This document shows, piece after piece, positions 1 to 5,157 of a DNA stretch of 5,157 bases. Both the position numbers and the translations under genes were made by a program. The DNA lies in assembly GCA_002482435.1 (NCBI GenBank), contig DLFZ01000109.1:1-5157 (forward strand). The letters run 5' to 3'. The notes beneath the pieces were generated by a model. The model did no database searches and was not told the DNA's origin. It worked only from the letters and a program-made list of their open reading frames with translations. The stretch is from Christensenella sp. UBA7707. GTDB lineage: Bacteria > Bacillota > Clostridia > Christensenellales > CAG-138. Each line of letters opens with the position of its first letter. Within the stretch, counting starts at the first letter, position 1.

Positions 1-327
1 GTGGCGCAGGCGGGTGCTACGGCAGCGCTTTTTGATACGGCGTTTGTAGGGGCGTCGAAGCGGCTCAACAGCGAAGGGCGTGCGTATCTTGCAAACGCGT
101 TTGCGGAAATGAACATGCCTTGTGCGAAGCCCAACGCCAACTTCGTATTTGCAGATACACTTATGGATGCAGGCAAGGTGCACGAGGCGCTGTTAAGGCG
201 CGGTGTCATCGTGCGCCCAGGAACGCAATGGGGCCTTAATACCTCGCTTCGCGTGAGCGTTGGTACCATGGAAGAAAACCGCGCCTTCGTCGCGGCCATG
301 AAAGAGATTGTGAAGCAAGGCATTTAA
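1..327 (+). CDS. hisC: Histidinol-phosphate aminotransferase, C-terminal part (5'-truncated by window edge)
   Basis: This is the last 108 residues of a fold-type I PLP aminotransferase. HisC transfers the amino group of glutamate to imidazole-acetol phosphate, giving histidinol phosphate in cytoplasmic histidine biosynthesis. What is visible is the C-terminal small domain: a helical stretch resembling KLNxEGRxYL at residues 20-30, the ANF segment at 46-48, then RRGVIVRPG (66-74) and SLRVSVGTMEEN (82-93). RGVIVRPG followed by LRVSVGT.EEN is the usual HisC ending; R84 matches the conserved arginine that binds the substrate carboxylate. About 250 N-terminal residues, including the PLP-binding lysine, lie upstream of base 1, so the GTG at base 1 is almost certainly an internal valine codon and not a start. 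Related branches of the family (tyrosine/phenylalanine or cobalamin-type CobD aminotransferases) share this ending, so HisC is likely but not proven. The stop is followed closely by a terminator, so this is the last gene of its transcript. Confidence 0.82.
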   Translation: MAQAGATAALFDTAFVGASKRLNSEGRAYLANAFAEMNMPCAKPNANFVFADTLMDAGKVHEALLRRGVIVRPGTQWGLNTSLRVSVGTMEENRAFVAAMKEIVKQGI

Positions 328-340
328 CGTATGTTAACAC

Positions 341-382
341 ACCAAAGGCCCTCGCGGATTTTGCGAGGGCCTTTGGTTGTTT
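341..382 (+). terminator. Strong intrinsic terminator after hisC
   Basis: A perfect 15-bp inverted repeat (341-355 with 363-377) encloses a 7-base loop and is followed by the T-rich tail TGTTTT. The GC-rich core GGCCCTCGC/GCGAGGGCC makes it very stable. It starts 13 bases after the hisC stop codon, so it ends the plus-strand transcript. It also lies between two convergent genes; on the minus strand the stem is not followed by a good U-tract, so it is probably a weaker terminator for the opposing gene. Confidence 0.93.
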
Positions 383-433
383 TGGCACGGTAAGAAATGT
401 GAATATAGAGAAGATCAAAAGGTCCGCAATGGT

Positions 434-1015
434 CTATTCACAAAGGGCCTCGACTTGATCGGCAAAAGATTCGGAAATCCTTGCTCGCCAATAGGGGATT
501 GACTGTTTGAGGGAGTTTATGGCGTTTTGATACGCGCCTGTGCCTAGTTCGGTATTTATTTTTCCCAGCAAATATTTCAAGTCGGCTATTTTCATATTAC
601 GTGTATTGGGCTCGCCTTTGACAAGATTCAAAAGTATGTTCAAATAGATGAAAGCGCTTCCTTGGCTCATGCCCGAGGTTTCGGATACCTCATAGCTCAG
701 GCTGCTTATTTTTCCGTTGCCTTTGTAGTAGACCATAAAAGCAGTCCATACAGCGTCGACCATGGCCCGCGTAATGGTGTTGTTTTGTGCTAAATGAGGT
801 TGGGTGCCTATGCGTTGTGGCGGAATTTCGTCGAAAGCAATTGCTTCTCTCTGACTAGTGGATGGCGTACTCATAGGCAGAGGAAATCCTTTTTCCAGAG
901 CGACCCGCCGCAAGAATATGCTTATAGCGATCTGCACATCCATCCCAATCGAATAAAGCGCGCTTTCGGCTTCCTTTAGGATGTCTTCCTCAATGTTTAC
1001 TTGAATCGTAATCAT
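434..1015 (-). CDS. RelB/DinJ-type antitoxin domain fused to an extra helical C-terminal domain, orphan (no toxin visible)
   Basis: A 193-residue protein read from ATG at 1015. Residues 1-48 match the RelB/DinJ antitoxin N-terminus: a short beta strand (ITIQVNIEED), then a helix (ILKEAESALYSIGM) and a second helix ending IFLRRVALEKGFPLP, the family's ribbon-helix-helix dimerisation and DNA-binding unit. Residues 49-80 are a polar linker. Residues 81-180 form a second, mostly helical domain with SGMSQGSA (114-121), KGEPNTRNM (133-141) and AINSLKQSIPYW (165-176). From memory this pattern resembles a helical domain found ahead of HNH nuclease domains, but no nuclease motif is present here. Ordinary RelB/DinJ proteins are about 80-100 residues, so this one is roughly twice as long. 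No toxin ORF sits on either side. A GTG at 1027 would add four residues but lies inside the ribosome binding site, so ATG 1015 is preferred. Likely role, by inference: DNA-binding autorepressor or solitary regulator. Its target is unknown. Confidence 0.72.
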   Translation of the reverse strand: MITIQVNIEEDILKEAESALYSIGMDVQIAISIFLRRVALEKGFPLPMSTPSTSQREAIAFDEIPPQRIGTQPHLAQNNTITRAMVDAVWTAFMVYYKGNGKISSLSYEVSETSGMSQGSAFIYLNILLNLVKGEPNTRNMKIADLKYLLGKINTELGTGAYQNAINSLKQSIPYWRARISESFADQVEALCE

Positions 1016-1024
1016 AGTGCGTGT

Positions 1025-1032
1025 CACCTTTC
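1025..1032 (-). promoter_or_regulatory. Ribosome binding site that decides the start of the RelB/DinJ-type gene
   Basis: On the minus strand GAAAGGTG lies 9 bases before ATG 1015, which is normal spacing. The alternative GTG start at 1027-1025 overlaps this site and has no other purine-rich sequence at a usable distance, so the shorter 193-residue protein is the better call. Confidence 0.7.
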
Positions 1033-1049
1033 TATATTTTCCTTATATG

Positions 1050-1071
1050 CTACTATAGTCGACTATCGTAG
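1050..1071. promoter_or_regulatory. 22-bp palindromic operator, probably for autoregulation
   Basis: A 22-base inverted repeat centred between 1060 and 1061 matches itself at 20 of 22 positions. Its inner 12 bases (1055-1066, ATAGTCGACTAT) are perfectly symmetric and its ends are CTAC/GTAG. It covers the whole -10 box and nearly all of the spacer of the minus-strand promoter, so a bound dimer would block RNA polymerase. RelB/DinJ antitoxins typically repress their own promoter through such palindromes; the assignment to the adjacent gene is inferred from position. Confidence 0.72.
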
Positions 1072-1080
1072 TCATGTCAA
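1052..1080 (-). promoter_or_regulatory. Sigma-70-type promoter of the RelB/DinJ-type gene
   Basis: On the minus strand a perfect TTGACA (1080-1075) is followed after exactly 17 bases by TATAGT (1057-1052), one base off the TATAAT consensus. Transcription would start near 1045, giving a leader of about 30 bases before the ATG at 1015. The strength of the boxes implies a powerful promoter held in check by the overlapping palindrome. Confidence 0.8.
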
Positions 1081-1185
1081 TAGTAAACAAAAAAATTATA
1101 ACAAATGTTATTACTATACATGCAGGTTGTGAAAACACATAGTTGCACACGTGCTTTTTGATCCTCGACGTTACACGCATTTTTC

Positions 1186-1214
1186 TGTACATACCGCGTG
1201 GGCTACATTATAAT
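1186..1214 (+). promoter_or_regulatory. Likely promoter of the transporter-radC-pgcA operon
   Basis: A perfect TATAAT (1209-1214) is preceded at 17 bases by TGTACA (1186-1191), which matches the -35 consensus at four of six positions. Start of transcription would fall near 1221, leaving a leader of roughly 55 bases before the ATG at 1275. No other plus-strand box pair in the AT-rich region 1081-1274 looks better. The remainder of this region shows no further gene or RNA motif that I can support. Confidence 0.6.
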
Positions 1215-1274
1215 GAAATTGGTATTTTCTACTTGTTTTCCCTATTTATATATTGAGAAACGGGGGGCATTTTC

Positions 1275-2549
1275 ATGGCGAGCAAGTTTACAAAAACCGA
1301 AAAAAGCTGGATGATGTACGACTGGGCAAACTCCGCGTATTCCATTTTAACAGCGTCCATCCTGCCGATTTTCGCGGGCATCGTGGCGGAGAAGGCGGGC
1401 GTTGATTCGGTGCGGCACGCGGCGGACTGGGCTTGGGCGGTTTCGCTTTCCGCGCTCATCATCGCGCTGTGCGCACCCATCCTTGGGGCGGTGGGCGACT
1501 ATAAGGGCATGAGAAAGCGCATGTTCGCGGCGTTCGTGCTCATCGGCGTGGTGGCCACGGGGCTTTTGCCGATCGTGAGCTTCTATCCTGCGTTTTTGCT
1601 GCTGTTTGCGGCGACCAACCTCGCTTTTGCGGGCGCAAATGTATTTTACGATTCATTCCTTGTGGATGTTACCACCCGCGAGCGCATGGACAAAGTGTCC
1701 TCTTGGGGGTTTGCGCTCGGGTACATCGGTGGCAGCACCATTCCGTTTGTTGCGAGCATCGCGCTTTACATGCTTTCAAGCGACGGCATGATTCCTTTGC
1801 TCCCGTTTGATTCCGAAACCGCCATGAAGCTCGCCTGCTTCATCACAGCCGTTTGGTGGGCGGTATTCACAATTCCGTTTTTCAAAAACGTCAAGCAGCT
1901 TTCCTATATTGAAAAGAAAAAGAATTTGGTGGGCGAAAGCATTTCGCGCACATTCAAAAATCTCAAAGAATTTTCGCGCGATAAGGCGCTGTTCCGCTTC
2001 TTCCTTGCGTATTTCTGCTACATCAACGGTGTGGGCGCCATCATCATGATGGCGAGTAAGCTTGCAGATACCATCGGCATCGGCGCGCTCTACATCATCG
2101 GCGGGCTTTTCCTCACGCAGATTGTGGCGTTTCCCTGCTCGATCCTTTACGATAAACTCGGTGTACGCTTCGGGCACAAGAATATGATTCTTGTCGGAGT
2201 CGCAACCTATATCTTGGTTTCCATTGTGGGCTTTTTCATGTACGAAGGCTGGCAGTTTTTGCTGCTCGCGTGCCTTGTGGGCACGGCGCAGGGCGGCGTG
2301 CAGGCGCTTTCCCGCTCGTATTTCGGCAAGCTCATCCCCGACAAAAAGCGTGCGGGCGAGTACTTCGGCTTCTATAACATTTTCGGCAAGTTCGAGTCCG
2401 TGGTGGGAACCATGCTTATGGCGATCGTTCTTATGTTCAGTGAGGACGTGCATTACGGTGTAATACCGGTTCTCGTGCTGTTCCTCATCGGCGGCGCGCT
2501 CATGCTGAAGGTGCCCGGCGACAGGGCGCTTCTTGAAGAGGTTAAATGA
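1275..2549 (+). CDS. MFS transporter, UMF1/Atg22-like family
   Basis: A 424-residue integral membrane protein with about 12 predicted helices (roughly 20-37, 53-75, 85-102, 105-127, 145-167, 186-205, 238-260, 269-290, 303-322, 327-345, 366-388 and 396-413) and a charged central loop at about 206-237. The N-terminal YDWANSAY (15-22) is the signature of the Atg22/UMF1 branch of the major facilitator superfamily. The loop GDYKGMRKR (74-82) corresponds to MFS motif A, and GGVQALSRSYFGKLIPDKKRAGEYFGFYNIFGK in 340-372 is typical of the branch's second half. Yeast Atg22 exports amino acids from the vacuole; substrates of bacterial members are mostly unknown, so none is assigned. The start is supported by a run of six G (1262-1267) seven bases before the ATG. 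It is the first gene of the operon and overlaps the next by four bases. Length is normal and nothing is broken. Confidence 0.88.
   Translation: MASKFTKTEKSWMMYDWANSAYSILTASILPIFAGIVAEKAGVDSVRHAADWAWAVSLSALIIALCAPILGAVGDYKGMRKRMFAAFVLIGVVATGLLPIVSFYPAFLLLFAATNLAFAGANVFYDSFLVDVTTRERMDKVSSWGFALGYIGGSTIPFVASIALYMLSSDGMIPLLPFDSETAMKLACFITAVWWAVFTIPFFKNVKQLSYIEKKKNLVGESISRTFKNLKEFSRDKALFRFFLAYFCYINGVGAIIMMASKLADTIGIGALYIIGGLFLTQIVAFPCSILYDKLGVRFGHKNMILVGVATYILVSIVGFFMYEGWQFLLLACLVGTAQGGVQALSRSYFGKLIPDKKRAGEYFGFYNIFGKFESVVGTMLMAIVLMFSEDVHYGVIPVLVLFLIGGALMLKVPGDRALLEEVK
2535..2541 (+). promoter_or_regulatory. Ribosome binding site for radC inside the transporter gene
   Basis: GAAGAGG sits in the last codons of the transporter gene. 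It is 4 bases from the first candidate ATG (2546) and 7 bases from the second, adjacent ATG (2549). Spacing slightly favours the second, which would remove one methionine; the difference has no functional consequence. The overlap of stop and start implies translational coupling. Confidence 0.55.
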
Positions 2550-3256
2550 TGCACGAGGGGCATCGGGAGCGGCTCAGGCAAACCTACTTGGAGCAGGGCA
2601 TTGATGCTTTTCATGAGCATCAGGCGCTGGAGCTTTTGCTGACCTTTGCCATCCCAAGAAAAGATACCAACGAGCTTGCGCATAGCCTCATTGCGCGGTT
2701 TGGGTCGCTGAAGGGTGTTTTGAAGGCGAACCCGTACGAGCTTCAAAAAGAACCCGGTATCGGTACACAGGCGGCGGTTCTTTTATCGCTTGTGGGCGCA
2801 CTTTCCCCCAAAATGTTGGAAACCAAGGAGACGCCTAAGCTCTCAACACCTATGGAGGCGGCGCACTTTTGCGCGGCGCTGTTTGAGGGGAAGCGCTACG
2901 AGGCGATGTATGCGGTGTCGCTCGATAAAAAGCGGCGCGTACTGCACAGCGATTTAATCAGCAGCGGCACGCTTTTAGAAACCGCGGCGTACCCGCGCCT
3001 TGTGGCGGAATGCGCGCTGCGGCACGGCGCGAACAGCGTTATTTTAACGCACAATCATCCTTCCGGCGACGCAAACCCGAGCACGGAGGATTATACCACC
3101 ACAAAACTCATGCTACGCGCGCTCGAACCTTTGGGCATCGCGCTCAACGACCACATCGTCGTGGGCGCGGACGAGGCGTTCAGCATGACGCAAAACGCGC
3201 TTCTGCGCTTTTCACAGCCTTTGGGCAAGCTGAAAGCTGCGGAAAAGGAGGAATAA
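2546..3256 (+). CDS. radC: RadC family protein (JAB/MPN-type metalloprotein)
   Basis: A 236-residue protein of usual RadC length and layout. Residues 1-90 form a helical region resembling the UPF0758 N-terminus: HRERLRQTYL, ALELLLTFAIPRKDTNELA, then the helix-hairpin-helix-like RFGSLKGVLKANPYELQKEPGIG (51-73), a fold that commonly contacts DNA. Residues 105-225 are the JAB/MPN domain, with the zinc-ligand signature HNHPSGDANPSTED: H169, H171 and D182 in the H-x-H-x(10)-D arrangement. E119 is a plausible match for the domain's conserved acidic residue. The YPRL at 149-152 replaces the PRE commonly seen at this point in RadC. RadC was once assigned to DNA repair in E. coli, but that evidence was withdrawn and the real activity is unsettled. 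The gene overlaps the transporter stop (ATGA) and ends one base before the phosphoglucomutase, so it is co-transcribed with both; it probably has no direct link to their function. Confidence 0.92.
   Translation: MMHEGHRERLRQTYLEQGIDAFHEHQALELLLTFAIPRKDTNELAHSLIARFGSLKGVLKANPYELQKEPGIGTQAAVLLSLVGALSPKMLETKETPKLSTPMEAAHFCAALFEGKRYEAMYAVSLDKKRRVLHSDLISSGTLLETAAYPRLVAECALRHGANSVILTHNHPSGDANPSTEDYTTTKLMLRALEPLGIALNDHIVVGADEAFSMTQNALLRFSQPLGKLKAAEKEE
3245..3251 (+). promoter_or_regulatory. Near-perfect ribosome binding site for the phosphoglucomutase
   Basis: AAGGAGG lies 6 bases before ATG 3258 and is embedded in the last codons of radC. It is the strongest ribosome binding site in the window and fixes the pgcA start firmly, suggesting this enzyme is made at a higher level than the two upstream products. 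Confidence 0.85.
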
Positions 3257-3257
3257 T

Positions 3258-4994
3258 ATGACGGCCTATCAAGAACTTTATGAAAGCTGGCTTCGCGAGC
3301 CTTCGCTTGGCGCTTCGCTCAAAGCAGAGCTCCAAAAAATCGCGGGAGACGAAAAAGAAAAGGAAGATAGGTTTTATACCGAGCTTTCCTTCGGTACGGC
3401 AGGGCTTCGCGGCATTCTTGGCGCGGGGACGAACCGCATGAACGTGCATGTGGTTCGGCGCGCCACAAAAGGGCTTGCGCAATACCTCAAGTCCTGCGGC
3501 GGGGCGTGCGGGCGCGGTGTTGCCATAGCGTACGATTCGCGGCATATGTCTGCCGAATTTGCCAAAGAGGCCGCGTTGGTGCTCGCGCAAAACGGCGTGC
3601 AGGTATATCTTTTTGAAACCCTTCACCCCGTGCCGCTCCTTTCCTTTACGGTGCGCCACTTCAACTGTATCGCGGGCATCGTTATCACCGCGAGCCACAA
3701 CCCGCCGCAGTACAACGGCTACAAGGTGTACTGGGAGGACGGCGGCCAATGCGGCCCCGAGCAAGCAGGAGAAATTTTAAAGGCGATTTTAAACGTGCCC
3801 TACTTTACGGCTTTGCCCATGGATGAGGCAGAGGCCATAAAGAGCGGGCTTTTGCGCATCATCGGCAAAGAGGTGGATGATGCATATTACGCGGCCACCC
3901 AAACGCTTTTGCAGTACCCTGCGCTTTTAAAAGAAAAAGGGAAAGACCTTAAAATCGCTTATACACCGCTGCACGGTTCCGGCCTCGTTCCGGTCGTTAC
4001 GCTTCTTTCGCGCGTAGGCGTTTCGAATGTAAGCGTCGTGAAGGAGCAGGAGCTGCCCGACGGCGCGTTTCCCACGGTGAAAGCGCCAAACCCCGAGGAT
4101 CCGAACGCCCTGAAGCTCGCCATCGAGCTTGCGCAATCGATCGGTGCGGATGTGGTTCTAGGCACCGATCCGGATGCCGATCGCCTCGGCGTTGCGGTTC
4201 GCCCCGCGGGCGGTGCGTTTCAGGTGCTTTCGGGCAACCAAATCGGCAGCCTGCTTTTGCATTATCTGCTTTCGTCGCTTTTTGAAAAGGGCGAGCTTCC
4301 GAAAAACGGACTCGTCGTAAAATCCATCGTGACTACGCGCATGGCGGATGCCATTTGCGCGCGCTTCGGCATTCAAATCGAAGACGTGCTTACGGGTTTC
4401 CGCTTCATTTCCGAAAAAATCGAGGAGTGTGTGCGCACAGGAGAAAAAAAGTTCCTGTTCGGCTTTGAAGAAAGCTTCGGCTTCCTTGCGGGCGGCTTTT
4501 CGCGCGACAAAGACGCCGTATGTGCCGCCATGCTTTTGAGCGAGGCGTGCGTTTATTACCGCGAGCAGGGGAAAACGCTGTATGATGTGATCGAGGAAAT
4601 GTACCGTACCTACGGTTATTATAAGGATGCGGTCAAATCGTACACGCTTATGGGCAAAGAAGGCATTGAACGGATCGGTGGTGCCATGCGCGCACTGCGG
4701 CAAAATCCGCCGGCCGCGTTTGGTACATTGAAGGTGGAGTACGCGGAGGATTTTACAAAAAACGAACGTGTGCAAGCGGAAACGGGGACGGTTTCGCCCA
4801 TCGGTTTGCCGAACTCGGATGTGCTTCGGTATTTTCTTGAGGGCGGTGCATGGATATGCGTACGCCCGTCGGGTACGGAGCCGAAACTTAAGATATACAT
4901 TGGTGCAAACGCGCCCACGCAAGCGCAGACCGATGCGCTCTTGAACGAGCTTACAACCAAGGCGGATGCGCTTGTGAGGAGCCTTCTCGACTGA
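3258..4994 (+). CDS. pgcA: Alpha-phosphoglucomutase / phosphomannomutase
   Basis: A 578-residue cytoplasmic enzyme of the alpha-D-phosphohexomutase superfamily, close to the Bacillus-type PgcA length of about 580. It interconverts glucose 6-phosphate and glucose 1-phosphate, the precursor of UDP-glucose, glycolipid anchors, wall polymers and glycogen. All four domains appear intact. Domain I has FGTAGLRGILG (45-55) and the active-site loop TASHNPPQYNGYK, with S146 as the phosphoserine. Domain II has the magnesium loop GTDPDADR (302-309; D304, D306, D308). Domain III has the sugar-binding GFEESFGF (402-409). Domain IV has the phosphate-binding RPSGTEPK (536-543). No key residue is missing. Activity on mannose phosphates is possible in this family and cannot be excluded from sequence. 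It is the last gene of the operon, one base after radC, and is followed by a terminator 26 bases past its stop. Gene symbol follows the Bacillus orthologue and is an inference. Confidence 0.93.
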   Translation: MTAYQELYESWLREPSLGASLKAELQKIAGDEKEKEDRFYTELSFGTAGLRGILGAGTNRMNVHVVRRATKGLAQYLKSCGGACGRGVAIAYDSRHMSAEFAKEAALVLAQNGVQVYLFETLHPVPLLSFTVRHFNCIAGIVITASHNPPQYNGYKVYWEDGGQCGPEQAGEILKAILNVPYFTALPMDEAEAIKSGLLRIIGKEVDDAYYAATQTLLQYPALLKEKGKDLKIAYTPLHGSGLVPVVTLLSRVGVSNVSVVKEQELPDGAFPTVKAPNPEDPNALKLAIELAQSIGADVVLGTDPDADRLGVAVRPAGGAFQVLSGNQIGSLLLHYLLSSLFEKGELPKNGLVVKSIVTTRMADAICARFGIQIEDVLTGFRFISEKIEECVRTGEKKFLFGFEESFGFLAGGFSRDKDAVCAAMLLSEACVYYREQGKTLYDVIEEMYRTYGYYKDAVKSYTLMGKEGIERIGGAMRALRQNPPAAFGTLKVEYAEDFTKNERVQAETGTVSPIGLPNSDVLRYFLEGGAWICVRPSGTEPKLKIYIGANAPTQAQTDALLNELTTKADALVRSLLD

Positions 4995-5020
4995 TGGTTC
5001 CGCAAAGCATAATTTTGGAA

Positions 5021-5044
5021 AAAAGGCCGCGATTGCGGCCTTTT
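5021..5044 (+). terminator. Intrinsic terminator closing the operon
   Basis: AAAAGGCCGC (5021-5030) and GCGGCCTTTT (5035-5044) form a perfect 10-bp stem with the 4-base loop GATT. The GC-rich six-base core flanked by A and T runs is the classic Rho-independent form, and the A run on the left arm (5019-5024) would let it work in both directions. It follows the pgcA stop by 26 bases. Confidence 0.9.
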
Positions 5045-5063
5045 GCACGCGAAAATGCCGCTG

Positions 5064-5141
5064 ATTTCGATCGCCTTTGTTGTGTCAAAACTTTTTTGAA
5101 AAAAGTCCGAAATTCACGGTTGACATTTCGAATCGACTTTG
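5064..5141. repeat. Imperfect direct repeat in the leader of a downstream gene
   Basis: ATTTCGATCGCCTTTG (5064-5079) recurs as ATTTCGAATCGACTTTG (5125-5141), differing by one inserted A and one substitution. The second copy fills the spacer of the downstream promoter, and the first lies about 40 bases upstream of its -35 box. Two copies in these positions could be binding sites of a regulator, but chance similarity is not excluded. Confidence 0.4.
5090..5106. repeat. A/T-rich palindrome upstream of the last promoter
   Basis: ACTTTTTTGAAAAAAGT is a perfect inverted repeat with 8-base arms around one central G. Just before it TCAAAA (5085-5090) can pair instead with TTTTGA (5094-5099). A one-base loop cannot form a hairpin, so as DNA it is a candidate protein site or a bent, easily melted tract ahead of the -35 box. 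Confidence 0.4.
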
Positions 5142-5148
5142 GTAACAT
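5120..5148 (+). promoter_or_regulatory. Promoter for a gene beyond the window
   Basis: A perfect TTGACA (5120-5125), a 17-base spacer and TAACAT (5143-5148; four of six to consensus) form a plausible sigma-70-type promoter directed to the right. It follows the operon terminator, so a new plus-strand transcription unit should begin at about 5155. No coding sequence of that unit is in the window. Confidence 0.65.
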
Positions 5149-5157
5149 AAACAAGCT

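Noticed and set aside
794..979. A 61-residue plus-strand frame as a possible toxin for the RelB/DinJ-type antitoxin
   Set aside because: It is entirely antisense to the antitoxin-domain gene, has no RelE/YafQ-like features and no ribosome binding site.
1095..1100. A second TATAAT on the minus strand as an alternative promoter
   Set aside because: At 17 bases upstream the sequence is GCATGT, a poor -35 box, whereas the TTGACA-17-TATAGT pair nearby is far better.
1174..1200. Short inverted repeat CACGC/GCGTG upstream of the transporter as a possible riboswitch or attenuator
   Set aside because: The stem is only 5 bp with a 17-base loop and lies upstream of the predicted transcription start, so it would not be in the RNA.
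1776..2453. A 225-residue open frame on the minus strand opposite the transporter
   Set aside because: Its His/Arg/Glu-rich translation has no recognisable family features and it mirrors membrane-helix codons of a clear MFS gene.
3180..3764. A 194-residue minus-strand frame spanning the radC-pgcA junction
   Set aside because: It crosses two well-supported genes and an ideal ribosome binding site on the other strand; no motif or start signal supports it.
4158..5048. A 296-residue open frame on the minus strand opposite pgcA
   Set aside because: It lies wholly opposite a phosphoglucomutase gene with every catalytic motif intact, runs through the terminator, has no recognisable motif, and its Arg/Ala/His-rich composition is typical of the antisense of GC-rich codons.

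Overview
The window looks like chromosomal DNA from an anaerobic Firmicute, most likely a Clostridia-type gut or environmental lineage. This is inferred from the moderately GC-rich, alanine-rich coding sequence, strong AGGAGG-type ribosome binding sites, tightly packed genes, and the kinds of protein present: a Bacillus-type PgcA phosphoglucomutase, an Atg22/UMF1-type MFS permease and a RadC protein. No species can be named from the sequence alone.

Layout. Bases 1-327 are the 3' end of a histidinol-phosphate aminotransferase gene (hisC) whose beginning lies outside the window. It ends at a very strong intrinsic terminator (341-382). Facing it on the minus strand is a 193-residue protein (434-1015). 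Its N-terminus is a RelB/DinJ antitoxin domain and its C-terminus is a separate helical domain. No toxin gene is visible beside it. Its promoter is near-consensus (TTGACA, 17 bp, TATAGT) and is covered by a 22-bp near-perfect palindrome, as expected for an autorepressor. The AT-rich divergent region 1016-1274 also holds the likely plus-strand promoter of the next operon.

Bases 1275-4994 are a compact three-gene plus-strand operon: an UMF1/Atg22-family MFS transporter, a RadC/JAB protein overlapping it by 4 bases, and an alpha-phosphoglucomutase (pgcA-like) starting one base after the radC stop. A compact hairpin at 5021-5044 closes the operon. The last ~110 bases are a leader for a gene outside the window, with a good sigma-70-type promoter, an imperfect direct repeat and an A/T-rich palindrome.

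How it fits together. The transporter and phosphoglucomutase suggest carbon uptake or efflux and glucose-1-phosphate metabolism, while RadC is probably a passenger in the operon. The least ordinary element is the solitary RelB/DinJ fusion gene with its own operator; the rest is conventional housekeeping sequence.
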